A stretch of 64,000 nt of DNA from UBA2211 sp049302755. Its GTDB lineage: Bacteria > Patescibacteriota > Minisyncoccia > Minisyncoccales > Minisyncoccaceae. The translations under genes were made by a program, and so were the position numbers. The notes below the pieces were generated by a model. The model did not search any database. It had not been told where the DNA came from and was given only the letters and a program-made list of their open reading frames with translations. This document shows, in pieces, positions 11,074-18,222 of this stretch. The stretch covers positions 62,001 to 126,000 of the forward strand of contig JBAQMK010000002.1 in the NCBI GenBank assembly GCA_049302755.1, read 5' to 3'. How positions within the stretch are numbered: position 1 is the stretch's first letter; each line of letters opens with the position of its first letter.

Positions 11074-11670
11074 TTATTTCTTTGGAACGATAACTTCATC
11101 AACCACTCCGTAAGCTTTCGCCTCTTCGGCGGAAAGGTAGAAATCTCGGTCAGTATCTTGGGCAATTTTTGATAAAGATTGTCCGGTATGCTTGGACAAT
11201 ATCTTATTAATACTCTCCTTTATCCTTAGAATCTGTTTGGCCGTAATTTCTATCTCCGAAGCTTGTCCTTTAGCTCCTCCCATCACCTGATGAAGAAGAA
11301 TTTCTGAATTCGGTAAAGCATATCTCTTACCTTTGGCTCCGGCAGTTAAGATCAAGGCTCCCATTGAAGCGGTCATTCCGATTGAAACAGTCGAAACATC
11401 CGGTTTTATATACTGCATGGTGTCATATATTGCTAAACCGGCTGTGACCGAACCTCCAGGACTATTAATATATAATTGAATATCTTTGTCCGGATCTTTT
11501 GAGGCTAAATGAAGAAGCTGAGCCACAACAACATTGGCAACGTGGTCATCAATAACTCCAGATAAAAAGATTATCCTTTCTTTTAAAAGTCTTGAATAAA
11601 TATCGTAGGCTCTCTCCCCCGCTTGAGTTTTTTCTATAACTGTTGGAATTAACATATTTTTAACAGTCAA
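11074..11670 (-). CDS. clpP: ATP-dependent Clp protease proteolytic subunit ClpP
   Basis: Cytoplasmic serine peptidase that forms the degradation chamber of Clp proteases and works with an AAA+ unfoldase (none is encoded in this window). The 198-residue length matches the family. The triad is readable: Ser102 in TASMGA, His127 in LLHQVMGG and Asp172 in QDTDRDFYLS. The substrate-channel motif INSPGGSV lies near residue 68. The start overlaps the end of tig by 11 bp, so the two are translationally coupled in a nusA-tig-clpP operon. Pairing of tig and clpP is a common bacterial arrangement that joins nascent-chain folding to quality control. Identification is secure. Confidence 0.97.
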   Translation of the reverse strand: MTVKNMLIPTVIEKTQAGERAYDIYSRLLKERIIFLSGVIDDHVANVVVAQLLHLASKDPDKDIQLYINSPGGSVTAGLAIYDTMQYIKPDVSTVSIGMTASMGALILTAGAKGKRYALPNSEILLHQVMGGAKGQASEIEITAKQILRIKESINKILSKHTGQSLSKIAQDTDRDFYLSAEEAKAYGVVDEVIVPKK

Positions 11671-12898
11671 ATAATTTAAATATTTTTTCTCTTTTTAACT
11701 CGTCTTCAATGTACATCTTAGCCTGTTCCATGTTCATATTCTTCTTCGCTGCCTCTTTGTCTGGGTATTGACTAAGTAGCTCTTCTATTTTCTGATTTAT
11801 TTCCTCTTCTCCTGCTTCTATTTTCTCATCTTTGGATATTTGATGCAAGACCAAGAATCCTTTCACTCTTTCGATCGCTATTTTTTCGAAGTCTTTTTTC
11901 AATTCTTCTTCCGTCTTTTTTATCTGCTTCAAGTACTCTTCTAAGCTAATTTGCAATTCAGAATTTACTCTTGATTTGATGTTATCCATCATGAATAAAA
12001 CTTCTCTTTCGACTAAAGCTTCAGGAACTTCAAACTTTGTTTTTTCTAAAACTTTCTTAATTGCCTCTTCCCTTCTTTGTTGCTTTTGAGCAATTTCTTT
12101 TTCTTCTTTGATTCCTTTTTTAATATCTTCTTTTAAAGAATTAACGTCTGTAAACTTGCCTAAAGTTTTCACCCATTCATCATTGATTTCCGGCAACTCC
12201 ATTTTATTAACCGAATCAACCTTAACGCAAATCTCTAATTCTTCTTTGTTCTGAGGATTCTCTGTTTTAAAATCTTTGTGTTCCCCTGCTTTCATTCCCA
12301 ATAAAGCTTCTTCCATTCCCGGAACATAGTGGCCTTTTCCGAGCACAATTCTATCTTTTTTCTCCGGATCGTTTTCAATATTCAAACAAGAAAAAGTAAA
12401 CTCAACGAAGTCATTATTTTCCGCAGCTCCGTCTTTTTTTGTCATTTTAGCTCTCGATTGTCTTAGCCAATTAAGAGTGTCTTCGATTTCTTTTTCCTCA
12501 ATTTTTATTTCTTCTTTTTTAATCTTGATACTCTTTAAATCGGGCAATTTAATTTCCGGAAGAATTTCAAATTCAGCGGTAAAAACAAAAGGATTTCCTC
12601 TAGCAACTTTAACGACTTCTACTTTGGGTTGGGATACTGCTTCCACCTTTACTTCTTTTACAATCTTAATCCAATTGTCTCTGACCGCAGCTTCGGCCGC
12701 TTCCCCTAAAACACCCTCTTGGCTTACCTTATCTTCGACTATTTTTTCCGGAACTTTTCCTTTTCTAAAACCGGGTAATTCTACCCCTTTTGATATTTCT
12801 GATAAAGCCTGGGTATAATAATTTTCGAACTCTTCGGGAGTCACTTCAACCTCAGCTTTTCTCTTGATTGTTGATATTTCTTTGATTTCGTATTTCAT
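11660..12898 (-). CDS. tig: Trigger factor (ribosome-bound chaperone)
   Basis: 412 residues, slightly short for trigger factor (about 430). The N-terminal ribosome-binding domain carries the signature loop GFRKGKVP (about residues 43-50) that docks on the exit tunnel. A central FKBP-like prolyl isomerase domain (about 150-245) contains VPGMEEALLGMKAGE. The charged helical C-terminal arms run from about 250 to the end. It binds nascent chains at the ribosome. It sits 9 bp downstream of nusA and overlaps clpP by 11 bp. No Shine-Dalgarno is visible before the start (TTTAAAAAGATG). Confidence 0.97.
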   Translation of the reverse strand: MKYEIKEISTIKRKAEVEVTPEEFENYYTQALSEISKGVELPGFRKGKVPEKIVEDKVSQEGVLGEAAEAAVRDNWIKIVKEVKVEAVSQPKVEVVKVARGNPFVFTAEFEILPEIKLPDLKSIKIKKEEIKIEEKEIEDTLNWLRQSRAKMTKKDGAAENNDFVEFTFSCLNIENDPEKKDRIVLGKGHYVPGMEEALLGMKAGEHKDFKTENPQNKEELEICVKVDSVNKMELPEINDEWVKTLGKFTDVNSLKEDIKKGIKEEKEIAQKQQRREEAIKKVLEKTKFEVPEALVEREVLFMMDNIKSRVNSELQISLEEYLKQIKKTEEELKKDFEKIAIERVKGFLVLHQISKDEKIEAGEEEINQKIEELLSQYPDKEAAKKNMNMEQAKMYIEDELKREKIFKLFDC

Positions 12899-12907
12899 CT
12901 TTTTAAA

Positions 12908-14170
12908 TTATTCAGCTGTTGATTCTTCTTCATCATCAATGTGTAATTCTTCTTCCTCTTCGTTCTTTTCGTTAATTTGGTCTTCGCTTTTAACATCGAT
13001 TTTCCAACCGGTTAATTTAGCGGCTAATCTAACATTTTGACCGTCTTTTCCAATCGCTAAAGACAATTGATCTTTCGGAACAACTACGGTTGCAACGTTC
13101 TTAGCTTCAGCGATAACATTGATGATTTTCGCCGGAGATAAAGCATTGGCAATGAATTTAGTTGGTTCTTCATCGTATTCAATAATATCAATCTTTTCAC
13201 CGCCCAATTCAGACATAACCGCTGCAACTCTAACTCCCCTTTGTCCAACCATGGCTCCAATCGGATCAACTCCATCGGCCGTAGATAAAACCGCGATCTT
13301 AGTTCTTGAACCGGGCTCTCGAGCAATTGATTTTATCTCGATTTGGCCGCCTGATATTTCAGGAACTTCCAATTCAAATAGCTTAGAAATCAATTTAGGA
13401 TAGCTTCGGGATAACAAAATAATCGGTCCTTTAGGAGTAGTATCAACACGTAGAACATACAATTTTAATCTCTGTCCTTCCTTATAGAATTCACCTCTGA
13501 TTTGCTCTTCTTTCGGCAACACACCTAAGGATTTACCGATATCGAAATAAACATTAATACCTTCAATTCTCTGGGCAATTCCCGAGACAATCTCTCCTTC
13601 CTTTGATTTATATTCGGCCAAGACAACTTCCTTTTCCGCTTCTCTTATCTTCTGCAAAACAACTTGCTTGGCAGTTTGAGCAGCGATTCTACCAAAGTCG
13701 TCTTTCGGTTCTAGTGGAATAACTAATTCCTCTCCGGCTTTTAACTTCGGATCTTCTTTTTTAGCTTCCTCAATTAAGATATGCTTTTCGGCATTGTATC
13801 TTACCCTTCTTTCCGATTCTTCCCCTTCTTTTTCTATTTCTTCAGTGTTTAATTCAGCTTCAGTTGGTCGATAGCTGTCTTTAATTTTAACTGATATTTC
13901 TTCTTCCTGTTCAATTGGTTCTTCGCCTTCAACTTCAACTTTTTCCGGGATATAAACCATGGTATCATCAACAACATTTCTCACTCTCCAGAAATCAATC
14001 TTTCCTCCCTTAGGATTAATCTTTGCCTTGATAACCTGGCCTTTTTTGCCGTATTCTTTTTTGTATGCCGAAGCCAAAGCATGTTCAACTGTTTCTAAAA
14101 CTCTCTCTTGGGACAAGCCTTTCTCATCGGCAATCTGAGATATGGCTGATAAAAATGATTGAAAATCCAT
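12908..14170 (-). CDS. nusA: Transcription termination/antitermination factor NusA
   Basis: RNA-polymerase-associated factor that modulates pausing, termination and antitermination. Domains in order: N-terminal polymerase-binding domain (about 1-150, with an acidic insertion), an S1 domain (about 190-265, GEIVSGIAQRIEG), and two KH domains marked by MVGQRGVRVAAVMSEL and LAIGKDGQNVRLAAKL. The last 25 residues are very acidic. At 420 residues it is the short form lacking the C-terminal acidic repeats of the enterobacterial protein. It is first in the operon with tig and clpP. Its leader of about 80 nt contains a terminator-like hairpin (see 14214-14231), which could make it self-regulating. Confidence 0.96.
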   Translation of the reverse strand: MDFQSFLSAISQIADEKGLSQERVLETVEHALASAYKKEYGKKGQVIKAKINPKGGKIDFWRVRNVVDDTMVYIPEKVEVEGEEPIEQEEEISVKIKDSYRPTEAELNTEEIEKEGEESERRVRYNAEKHILIEEAKKEDPKLKAGEELVIPLEPKDDFGRIAAQTAKQVVLQKIREAEKEVVLAEYKSKEGEIVSGIAQRIEGINVYFDIGKSLGVLPKEEQIRGEFYKEGQRLKLYVLRVDTTPKGPIILLSRSYPKLISKLFELEVPEISGGQIEIKSIAREPGSRTKIAVLSTADGVDPIGAMVGQRGVRVAAVMSELGGEKIDIIEYDEEPTKFIANALSPAKIINVIAEAKNVATVVVPKDQLSLAIGKDGQNVRLAAKLTGWKIDVKSEDQINEKNEEEEELHIDDEEESTAE

Positions 14171-14213
14171 ATTCTTTTTTTATTTATTATTTTTTAAAAT
14201 TTATTATTAAAAA

Positions 14214-14231
14214 GGTCGGAACTATCCGACC
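14214..14231 (-). terminator. Terminator-like hairpin in the nusA leader
   Basis: Read on the minus strand, GGTCGGA and TCCGACC pair across a four-base loop and are followed directly by TTTTT. It lies between the nusA promoter (14260-14287) and the nusA start at 14170, so it would stop transcripts before the operon unless read through. That suggests attenuation; an ordinary terminator for some upstream transcript is unlikely because the promoter is just upstream. Confidence 0.6.
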
Positions 14232-14259
14232 AATCAAAAAACTACCTTTTCTTAGTTAC

Positions 14260-14287
14260 ATTCTACCAAAAGAAACGCAGTTGTCAA
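14260..14287 (-). promoter_or_regulatory. Promoter of the nusA-tig-clpP operon
   Basis: Minus-strand TTGACA (14282-14287), 16 bp spacer, TAGAAT (14260-14265). The -35 shares bases with the divergent cca -35 (TTGTCA, 14281-14286), so the two promoters would compete for polymerase. Confidence 0.65.
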
Positions 14288-14309
14288 GTTAAACAAATTG
14301 AGATATTAT
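14281..14309 (+). promoter_or_regulatory. Leaderless promoter of the nucleotidyltransferase gene
   Basis: TTGTCA (14281-14286), 17 bp, TATTAT (14304-14309), then six bases to the ATG at 14316. Transcription should begin on or beside the A of the start codon. Confidence 0.65.
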
Positions 14310-14315
14310 ATACTC

Positions 14316-15809
14316 ATGAAAAAGGATTTGAGCATAATTCCTGAAGAAGTATTCTTTTGTCTTGATAGCCTGCACCAGCAAGGTTTTGAGGCCTATATTG
14401 TCGGCGGCTGTACAAGAGATTTCTTAAGGGGTAAATCCCCGGCTGATTGGGATTTAACTACCAATGCTACTCCCGAAGAAATTCAAAAGGTTTTTAACGA
14501 TTTAAAAATCAAAACTTTCTACGAAAATGATTTCGGCACGGTCGGAGTCGCTTTTCCTCAAAAAAAGGAAAATTTTGAGGTTATTGAAATAACCACCTAT
14601 AGAAATGAAGCGGTTTATACCGACAGCCGACATCCGGATAAGGTTACCTGGTCAAAAACCATCGAAGAGGATCTAAAAAGAAGAGATTTTACGGTAAATG
14701 CTATCGCCATGACCATCAAAAACCGATCAGAATTGGAAATCATTGATTTATTCAATGGTCAAGAAGACCTGAAAAATGAGATTATTCGTGCTGTAGGTAC
14801 CGCAAAAGAGAGGTTCTCTGAAGATGCTCTAAGAATGATGAGAGCGGTTAGACTAAAGACTACTTTAGGAGAAAAATGGACCATTGAAGAAAAAACTAAA
14901 CAAGCCATTAAAGATAATGCTCCTTTACTAGAAAAGATATCAAAAGAAAGAATCAGAGATGAATTGATTAAGATGATTAATAGCGAAAATGCTGCTTCAG
15001 GAATCGAATCATTACGAAATAAGCGATTATTAAGCTATATAATACCGGAATTGGAGGAAGGTTTTGAAGTTGGTCAAAACAAACATCATGTTTATGATTG
15101 TTATAAGCATAATCTTGAATGTTTGGCTTATTCCGCTAAAAAAGGCTTTAATTTTCACGTTCGCCTAGCTTCCCTATTGCATGATATTGGAAAACCGAGG
15201 ACTAAAAGGGGCAACGGAGTTAATTCAACCTTTTATAACCATGAAGTGGTTGGCGCCCAAATGACCGAAAAAGTGCTTGATCGCTTAAGATTTCCTAAAA
15301 AAGATGTTCTTAAAGTAACTAATTTGGTTAGATATCACCTCTTTTACTATAATGTTGATGAAGTTGGTGAATCTTCAGTCAGAAGATTGATTAAAAACGT
15401 CGGATTGGAAAGCGTTGAAGAGTTATTACAATTAAGAATGGCTGATAGAATTGGTTCTGGATGTCCCAAGGCTGAACCGTACAAACTAAGACATCTTAAG
15501 TATATGATCGAAAAGGTGTCAAAAGACCCAGTTTCTGTTAAAATGCTTAAAATTAATGGCCAGGAAGTAATCGACGGATTGAAAATCAAGCCTTCCCCGA
15601 AAGTAGGCATGATATTGGACATATTACTAGAAGATGTGTTAAAAGAACCAAAGAATAATACCAAAGTATATTTAAAGAAGAGATTAAAAGAGTTGGGTAA
15701 GTTAAATGACGAAGAGTTGAATAGTCTAGCTAAAGAAGCAAAAGAAGAAAAAAACAAAGTAATTACCAAGGAAGACCAAGAAACAAAAGAAAAATACTGG
15801 GTTGCATAA
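14316..15809 (+). CDS. cca: CCA-adding / poly(A) polymerase-type tRNA nucleotidyltransferase with HD domain
   Basis: Class II nucleotidyltransferase of the CCA-adding family. The head domain has YIVGGCTRDFLRG followed by DWDLTT, carrying the metal-binding aspartates. An RRDFTVNA motif and the arginine-rich RFSEDALRMMRAVR helix follow. An HD phosphohydrolase domain with LASLLHDIGKPRTKRG sits near residues 285-310. A longer reading exists from a TTG at 14298, but the -10 box overlaps that codon, so the ATG at 14316 (497 aa) is preferred. None of the five tRNA genes in this window encodes its 3' CCA, so such an enzyme is needed. Whether it adds CCA or poly(A) cannot be decided from motifs alone. 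The stop codon directly abuts the first parS palindrome. Confidence 0.9.
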   Translation: MKKDLSIIPEEVFFCLDSLHQQGFEAYIVGGCTRDFLRGKSPADWDLTTNATPEEIQKVFNDLKIKTFYENDFGTVGVAFPQKKENFEVIEITTYRNEAVYTDSRHPDKVTWSKTIEEDLKRRDFTVNAIAMTIKNRSELEIIDLFNGQEDLKNEIIRAVGTAKERFSEDALRMMRAVRLKTTLGEKWTIEEKTKQAIKDNAPLLEKISKERIRDELIKMINSENAASGIESLRNKRLLSYIIPELEEGFEVGQNKHHVYDCYKHNLECLAYSAKKGFNFHVRLASLLHDIGKPRTKRGNGVNSTFYNHEVVGAQMTEKVLDRLRFPKKDVLKVTNLVRYHLFYYNVDEVGESSVRRLIKNVGLESVEELLQLRMADRIGSGCPKAEPYKLRHLKYMIEKVSKDPVSVKMLKINGQEVIDGLKIKPSPKVGMILDILLEDVLKEPKNNTKVYLKKRLKELGKLNDEELNSLAKEAKEEKNKVITKEDQETKEKYWVA

Positions 15810-15825
15810 TGTTTCACGTGAAACA
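15810..15825. promoter_or_regulatory. parS site 1 (ParB-binding palindrome)
   Basis: TGTTTCACGTGAAACA, a perfect 16-bp palindrome matching the known bacterial parS consensus. It begins immediately after the stop codon of the nucleotidyltransferase gene and is the left member of a duplicated pair. Confidence 0.9.
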
Positions 15826-15836
15826 CGTACAGTAAA

Positions 15837-15852
15837 TGTTTCACGTGAAACA
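15837..15852. promoter_or_regulatory. parS site 2
   Basis: A second identical TGTTTCACGTGAAACA, 11 bp (CGTACAGTAAA) after site 1 and 6 bp before tRNA-Ala. Confidence 0.9.
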
Positions 15853-15858
15853 TTGCAT

Positions 15859-15929
15859 GGGCCTGTAGTCCAACGGTAGAATACTGCATTCGCATTGCAG
15901 AGATATGAGTTCAATTCTCATCAGGTCCA
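15859..15929 (+). tRNA. tRNA-Ala (anticodon CGC)
   Basis: The acceptor stem GGGCCTG pairs with CAGGTCC, including the G3-U70 wobble that identifies alanine tRNAs. Anticodon arm CTGCA-TTCGCAT-TGCAG gives anticodon CGC (codon GCG). T arm ATGAG-TTCAATT-CTCAT. The D stem has one C-A mismatch. Discriminator base A; CCA is not encoded. It sits between parS sites 2 and 3. Confidence 0.88.
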
Positions 15930-15957
15930 CAAGTTTTACCTCTTTCACAGTTCAAAA

Positions 15958-15973
15958 TGTTTCACGTGAAACA
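15958..15973. promoter_or_regulatory. parS site 3
   Basis: Identical TGTTTCACGTGAAACA, standing alone between tRNA-Ala and tRNA-Val. It shares the upstream TTCAAAA with site 4. Confidence 0.9.
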
Positions 15974-15978
15974 TTTCC

Positions 15979-16049
15979 GGACCTGTAGTTCAATGGTAGA
16001 ACGCTACCTTCACACGGTAGTAGTATAAGTTCGATTCTTATCAGGTCCA
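15979..16049 (+). tRNA. tRNA-Val (anticodon CAC)
   Basis: Perfect acceptor stem GGACCTG/CAGGTCC; D arm GTTC-AATGGTA-GAAC; anticodon arm CTACC-TTCACAC-GGTAG giving CAC (codon GTG); T loop TTCGATT. CCA is not encoded. It begins 5 bp after parS site 3. Confidence 0.92.
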
Positions 16050-16054
16050 CAACT

Positions 16055-16150
16055 TGTCCAGAATCATGTCCAGAATTGTCCCCAATTTGTCCAGAATGTC
16101 CACAGTTTGTCCAGAATCATGTCCAGAATGTCCAGAATCGTGTCCAGAAT
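16055..16150 (+). repeat. Tandem TGTCCAGAAT repeat array
   Basis: About nine units of a 9-13 bp period, seven of them containing exact GTCCAGAAT and two degenerate (TGTCCCCAAT and GTCCACAGT). Spacing alternates between short and slightly longer links. It lies between tRNA-Val and parS sites 4-5 and contains no open frame of note. Confidence 0.85.
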
Positions 16151-16162
16151 AAAGATTCAAAA

Positions 16163-16178
16163 TGTTTCACGTGAAACA
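16163..16178. promoter_or_regulatory. parS site 4
   Basis: Identical TGTTTCACGTGAAACA; left member of the second duplicated pair. Confidence 0.9.
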
Positions 16179-16189
16179 CGTACAGTAAA

Positions 16190-16205
16190 TGTTTCACGTG
16201 AAACA
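16190..16205. promoter_or_regulatory. parS site 5
   Basis: Identical TGTTTCACGTGAAACA, 5 bp upstream of tRNA-Pro. Confidence 0.9.
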
Positions 16206-16210
16206 TCCAT

Positions 16211-16281
16211 CGGGATGTCATATAATGGCATTATGCAGGCTTCGGGAGTCTGTAATCCGGGTTCAAATCCCGGCATCCCGA
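16211..16281 (+). tRNA. tRNA-Pro (anticodon CGG)
   Basis: Acceptor CGGGATG/CATCCCG with the C1-G72 pair typical of bacterial proline tRNA. Anticodon arm CAGGC-TTCGGGA-GTCTG gives CGG (codon CCG). T arm CCGGG-TTCAAAT-CCCGG. Discriminator A; CCA is not encoded. Confidence 0.92.
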
Positions 16282-16304
16282 CATAATTAACTTAACAATA
16301 ATAT

Positions 16305-16904
16305 ATGGATCAAAATATTTTATTATTAATCTTTATTGTTTTGGGTTATTTCTTCGGTTCTATTCCTTTTGGCTATATTATCGCCAAATTAAAGAAAGTT
16401 GATATTCAAAAGCAGGGAAGTGGCAATATTGGAGCAACCAATGTTTCCAGGGTCTTAGGATTCAAATATGCAATTCTTGTTGGCTTATTAGATATCTTAA
16501 AGGTTATCTTGCCGGCTATTATTGCTAAACAATACTTAGTTAATGATTGGTATATCTGTTTAGCAATCCTTGCTCCGATGATTGGACACATCTTTCCAAT
16601 TTGGCTTAAATTCAAGGGAGGGAAAGCTGTTTCCAGTGTTTTTGCTTCAATGATTGTAATTTTAGGATGGAAATACTCATTAATCTTCCTTTTAATCTGG
16701 ATCATTGCCTTAAGACTGATAAAGATAATGAGTTTGACTAATTTAATCGTTATTTGGTTCGTTCCGCTGTTGTTTTGGCTTATCACTCATTCAATCGCTT
16801 ATCTATCTCTTGGACTACTATATATACCCATATTATTCTGGGCTCACCGGGAAAACATTAAAAGACTAAAAGAGGGTACTGAAAAAAGAATCATTAAAAG
16901 CTGA
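16305..16904 (+). CDS. plsY: Glycerol-3-phosphate acyltransferase PlsY (copy 1, canonical)
   Basis: Integral membrane enzyme that transfers an acyl group from acyl-phosphate to glycerol-3-phosphate, the first step of phospholipid synthesis. All three family motifs are present: GSIPFGYIIAKL near residue 18, QGSGNIGATNVSR near 38-50, and GHIFPIWLKFKGGKAV near 95-112. 199 residues with several membrane helices, matching the family. It follows tRNA-Pro with a short gap and is the most canonical of three PlsY-like proteins in this 8-kb stretch. The promoter of the next gene overlaps its last bases. Confidence 0.95.
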   Translation: MDQNILLLIFIVLGYFFGSIPFGYIIAKLKKVDIQKQGSGNIGATNVSRVLGFKYAILVGLLDILKVILPAIIAKQYLVNDWYICLAILAPMIGHIFPIWLKFKGGKAVSSVFASMIVILGWKYSLIFLLIWIIALRLIKIMSLTNLIVIWFVPLLFWLITHSIAYLSLGLLYIPILFWAHRENIKRLKEGTEKRIIKS

Positions 16905-16933
16905 TTGATTATGGTCAGCTTTTAATATATACT
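16905..16933 (+). promoter_or_regulatory. Leaderless promoter of the CarS-like gene
   Basis: TTGATT (16905-16910), 17 bp, TATACT (16928-16933), then six bases to the ATG at 16940. It starts right at the plsY stop codon. Confidence 0.6.
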
Positions 16934-16939
16934 TAGATT

Positions 16940-17500
16940 ATGAACTTCCTATATATACTATCTTGCATCTATTTCTTCTTCCCAGCCTATATTGCCAATG
17001 CCACTCCTCCTTTGGCTAATACTTTTAATCTCTTTAATGGCTTGAACAAGCCTATCGATGGGGGATTAGAGATAAAAGGAGTGCCTTTATTGGGAAGCCA
17101 TAAAACCTGGCGGGGATTAGTGTTCGAACTCTTTTTTTGCACGTTTTTAACCCAATTACTCATCTATATCAACGATTATTACAATTTATCTATTTATAAC
17201 AACATTGGATTTGACGTTCATTCAATCAATAGTTGGCTATTAGGAGTACTATTATCGATCGGCATTATCTTCGGGGACATATTCTTCGCTTTTGTCAAGA
17301 GGAGATTAAGATTAAGACCAGGAACCGCTTTTATCCCTTTTGATCAAACTAATTACGTTATCGGAGCTTTTATTTTTCTTCAGCCCATCATCGGGCTTCC
17401 TTTAAAGTTTTGGCTGACTTTATTCCTCTTGACATTATTCATACATATTGTCTTTAATCGAGCTGGGTATAACTTGGGGTTGCATAAAGCCAAGTGGTAA
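16940..17500 (+). CDS. CarS-like CTP:lipid cytidylyltransferase (DUF46 family)
   Basis: The family includes archaeal CDP-archaeol synthase and is used here presumably as a CDP-diacylglycerol synthase substitute. Recognisable features are FFPAYIANATPP near residue 15, PIDGG then LLGSHKTWRGL (about 40-60), and a later FGDIFFAFVKRRL plus PGTAFIPFDQTNYVIGA, matching the metal- and CTP-binding loops of the family. 186 residues with about five membrane helices. It follows plsY directly, consistent with phosphatidate activation after acylation. Whether its substrate is bacterial-type phosphatidate cannot be read from the sequence. Confidence 0.82.
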   Translation: MNFLYILSCIYFFFPAYIANATPPLANTFNLFNGLNKPIDGGLEIKGVPLLGSHKTWRGLVFELFFCTFLTQLLIYINDYYNLSIYNNIGFDVHSINSWLLGVLLSIGIIFGDIFFAFVKRRLRLRPGTAFIPFDQTNYVIGAFIFLQPIIGLPLKFWLTLFLLTLFIHIVFNRAGYNLGLHKAKW

Positions 17501-17540
17501 GATAGAATTAATACAGTTTAATAATGTATATAAATAAATT

Positions 17541-18191
17541 ATGCAAGAAGCATTTTTTCTATTTTATCAAGAAATATTGTCTCGTTTGCCCGATATTACT
17601 TGGGCATTAATCGTTATTATCTCCGGTTGGGCGATCTCTAATAGAATCAAGGCCCTTTCGGTTAACTTTTTCAATAAATTAAGAATAAATCAAATTCTTA
17701 AATCTTTGGGTTGGGAGAGCTTTTTTGACCGATTTGATACTAAAATGAATGTTTCCAAGTTCTTCGGTTCAATCATCGAATTCTATTTCTTTTTGTTGTT
17801 TTTAGTTATTTCTTTAGATATTTTAAGACTGGAAACACTTGGAAAAATCGTCAGCGGAGTAGTGGAGTATTATCCCAACATTTTCATTTCCATGATTATT
17901 TTCATTGCTACTATCTATATTGCCGATTTCAGTAAAAAGATTGTAATTGGAAGTCTGGAGAAAGAAAAGATAACCTATTCGAATCTCTTGGGAGACATAA
18001 TCTCTTCCGGAGCTTGGGTTTTGGCTATTTTAGCCATCTTATATCAGTTACAGATTGTTCAGACGCTTGTTTTAGTCATCTTCATCGGAGCCATTGCCTT
18101 ATTGGTTATTTCTTTGGGCCTAGCTTTCGGATTTGGAGGAAAAGACATGGCTAAAAAAATATTAGAAGACATAGAGAACCGAGTGAAATAA
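17541..18191 (+). CDS. Membrane protein of the small mechanosensitive-channel / conserved TM-helix type
   Basis: 216 residues with about four hydrophobic helices and the ending GLAFGFGGKDMAKKILEDI, which matches the pore-lining glycine-rich helix seen in MscS-like and conserved TM-helix proteins common in Patescibacteria. It lacks the large cytoplasmic beta domain of true MscS, so gating by tension is uncertain. Located between the CarS-like gene and fakA on the same strand with short gaps, so probably co-transcribed. Confidence 0.7.
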   Translation: MQEAFFLFYQEILSRLPDITWALIVIISGWAISNRIKALSVNFFNKLRINQILKSLGWESFFDRFDTKMNVSKFFGSIIEFYFFLLFLVISLDILRLETLGKIVSGVVEYYPNIFISMIIFIATIYIADFSKKIVIGSLEKEKITYSNLLGDIISSGAWVLAILAILYQLQIVQTLVLVIFIGAIALLVISLGLAFGFGGKDMAKKILEDIENRVK

Positions 18192-18222
18192 GAATCTACT
18201 ATATAGTATATTCTTTTTTATT

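Larger units (their letters stand above)
15810..15853 (+). repeat. 44-bp direct repeat, copy 1 (parS - 11 bp - parS)
   Basis: The unit of two parS palindromes separated by CGTACAGTAAA and ending in T is repeated exactly at 16163-16206, showing that the pair was duplicated as a block. Confidence 0.9.
16163..16206 (+). repeat. 44-bp direct repeat, copy 2 (parS - 11 bp - parS)
   Basis: Exact copy of 15810-15853, 353 bp downstream in the same orientation. Confidence 0.9.

Noticed and set aside
16055..16150. CRISPR array
   Set aside because: Units of about 10 bp with almost no spacers are far too short for CRISPR repeats, and no cas genes are nearby.
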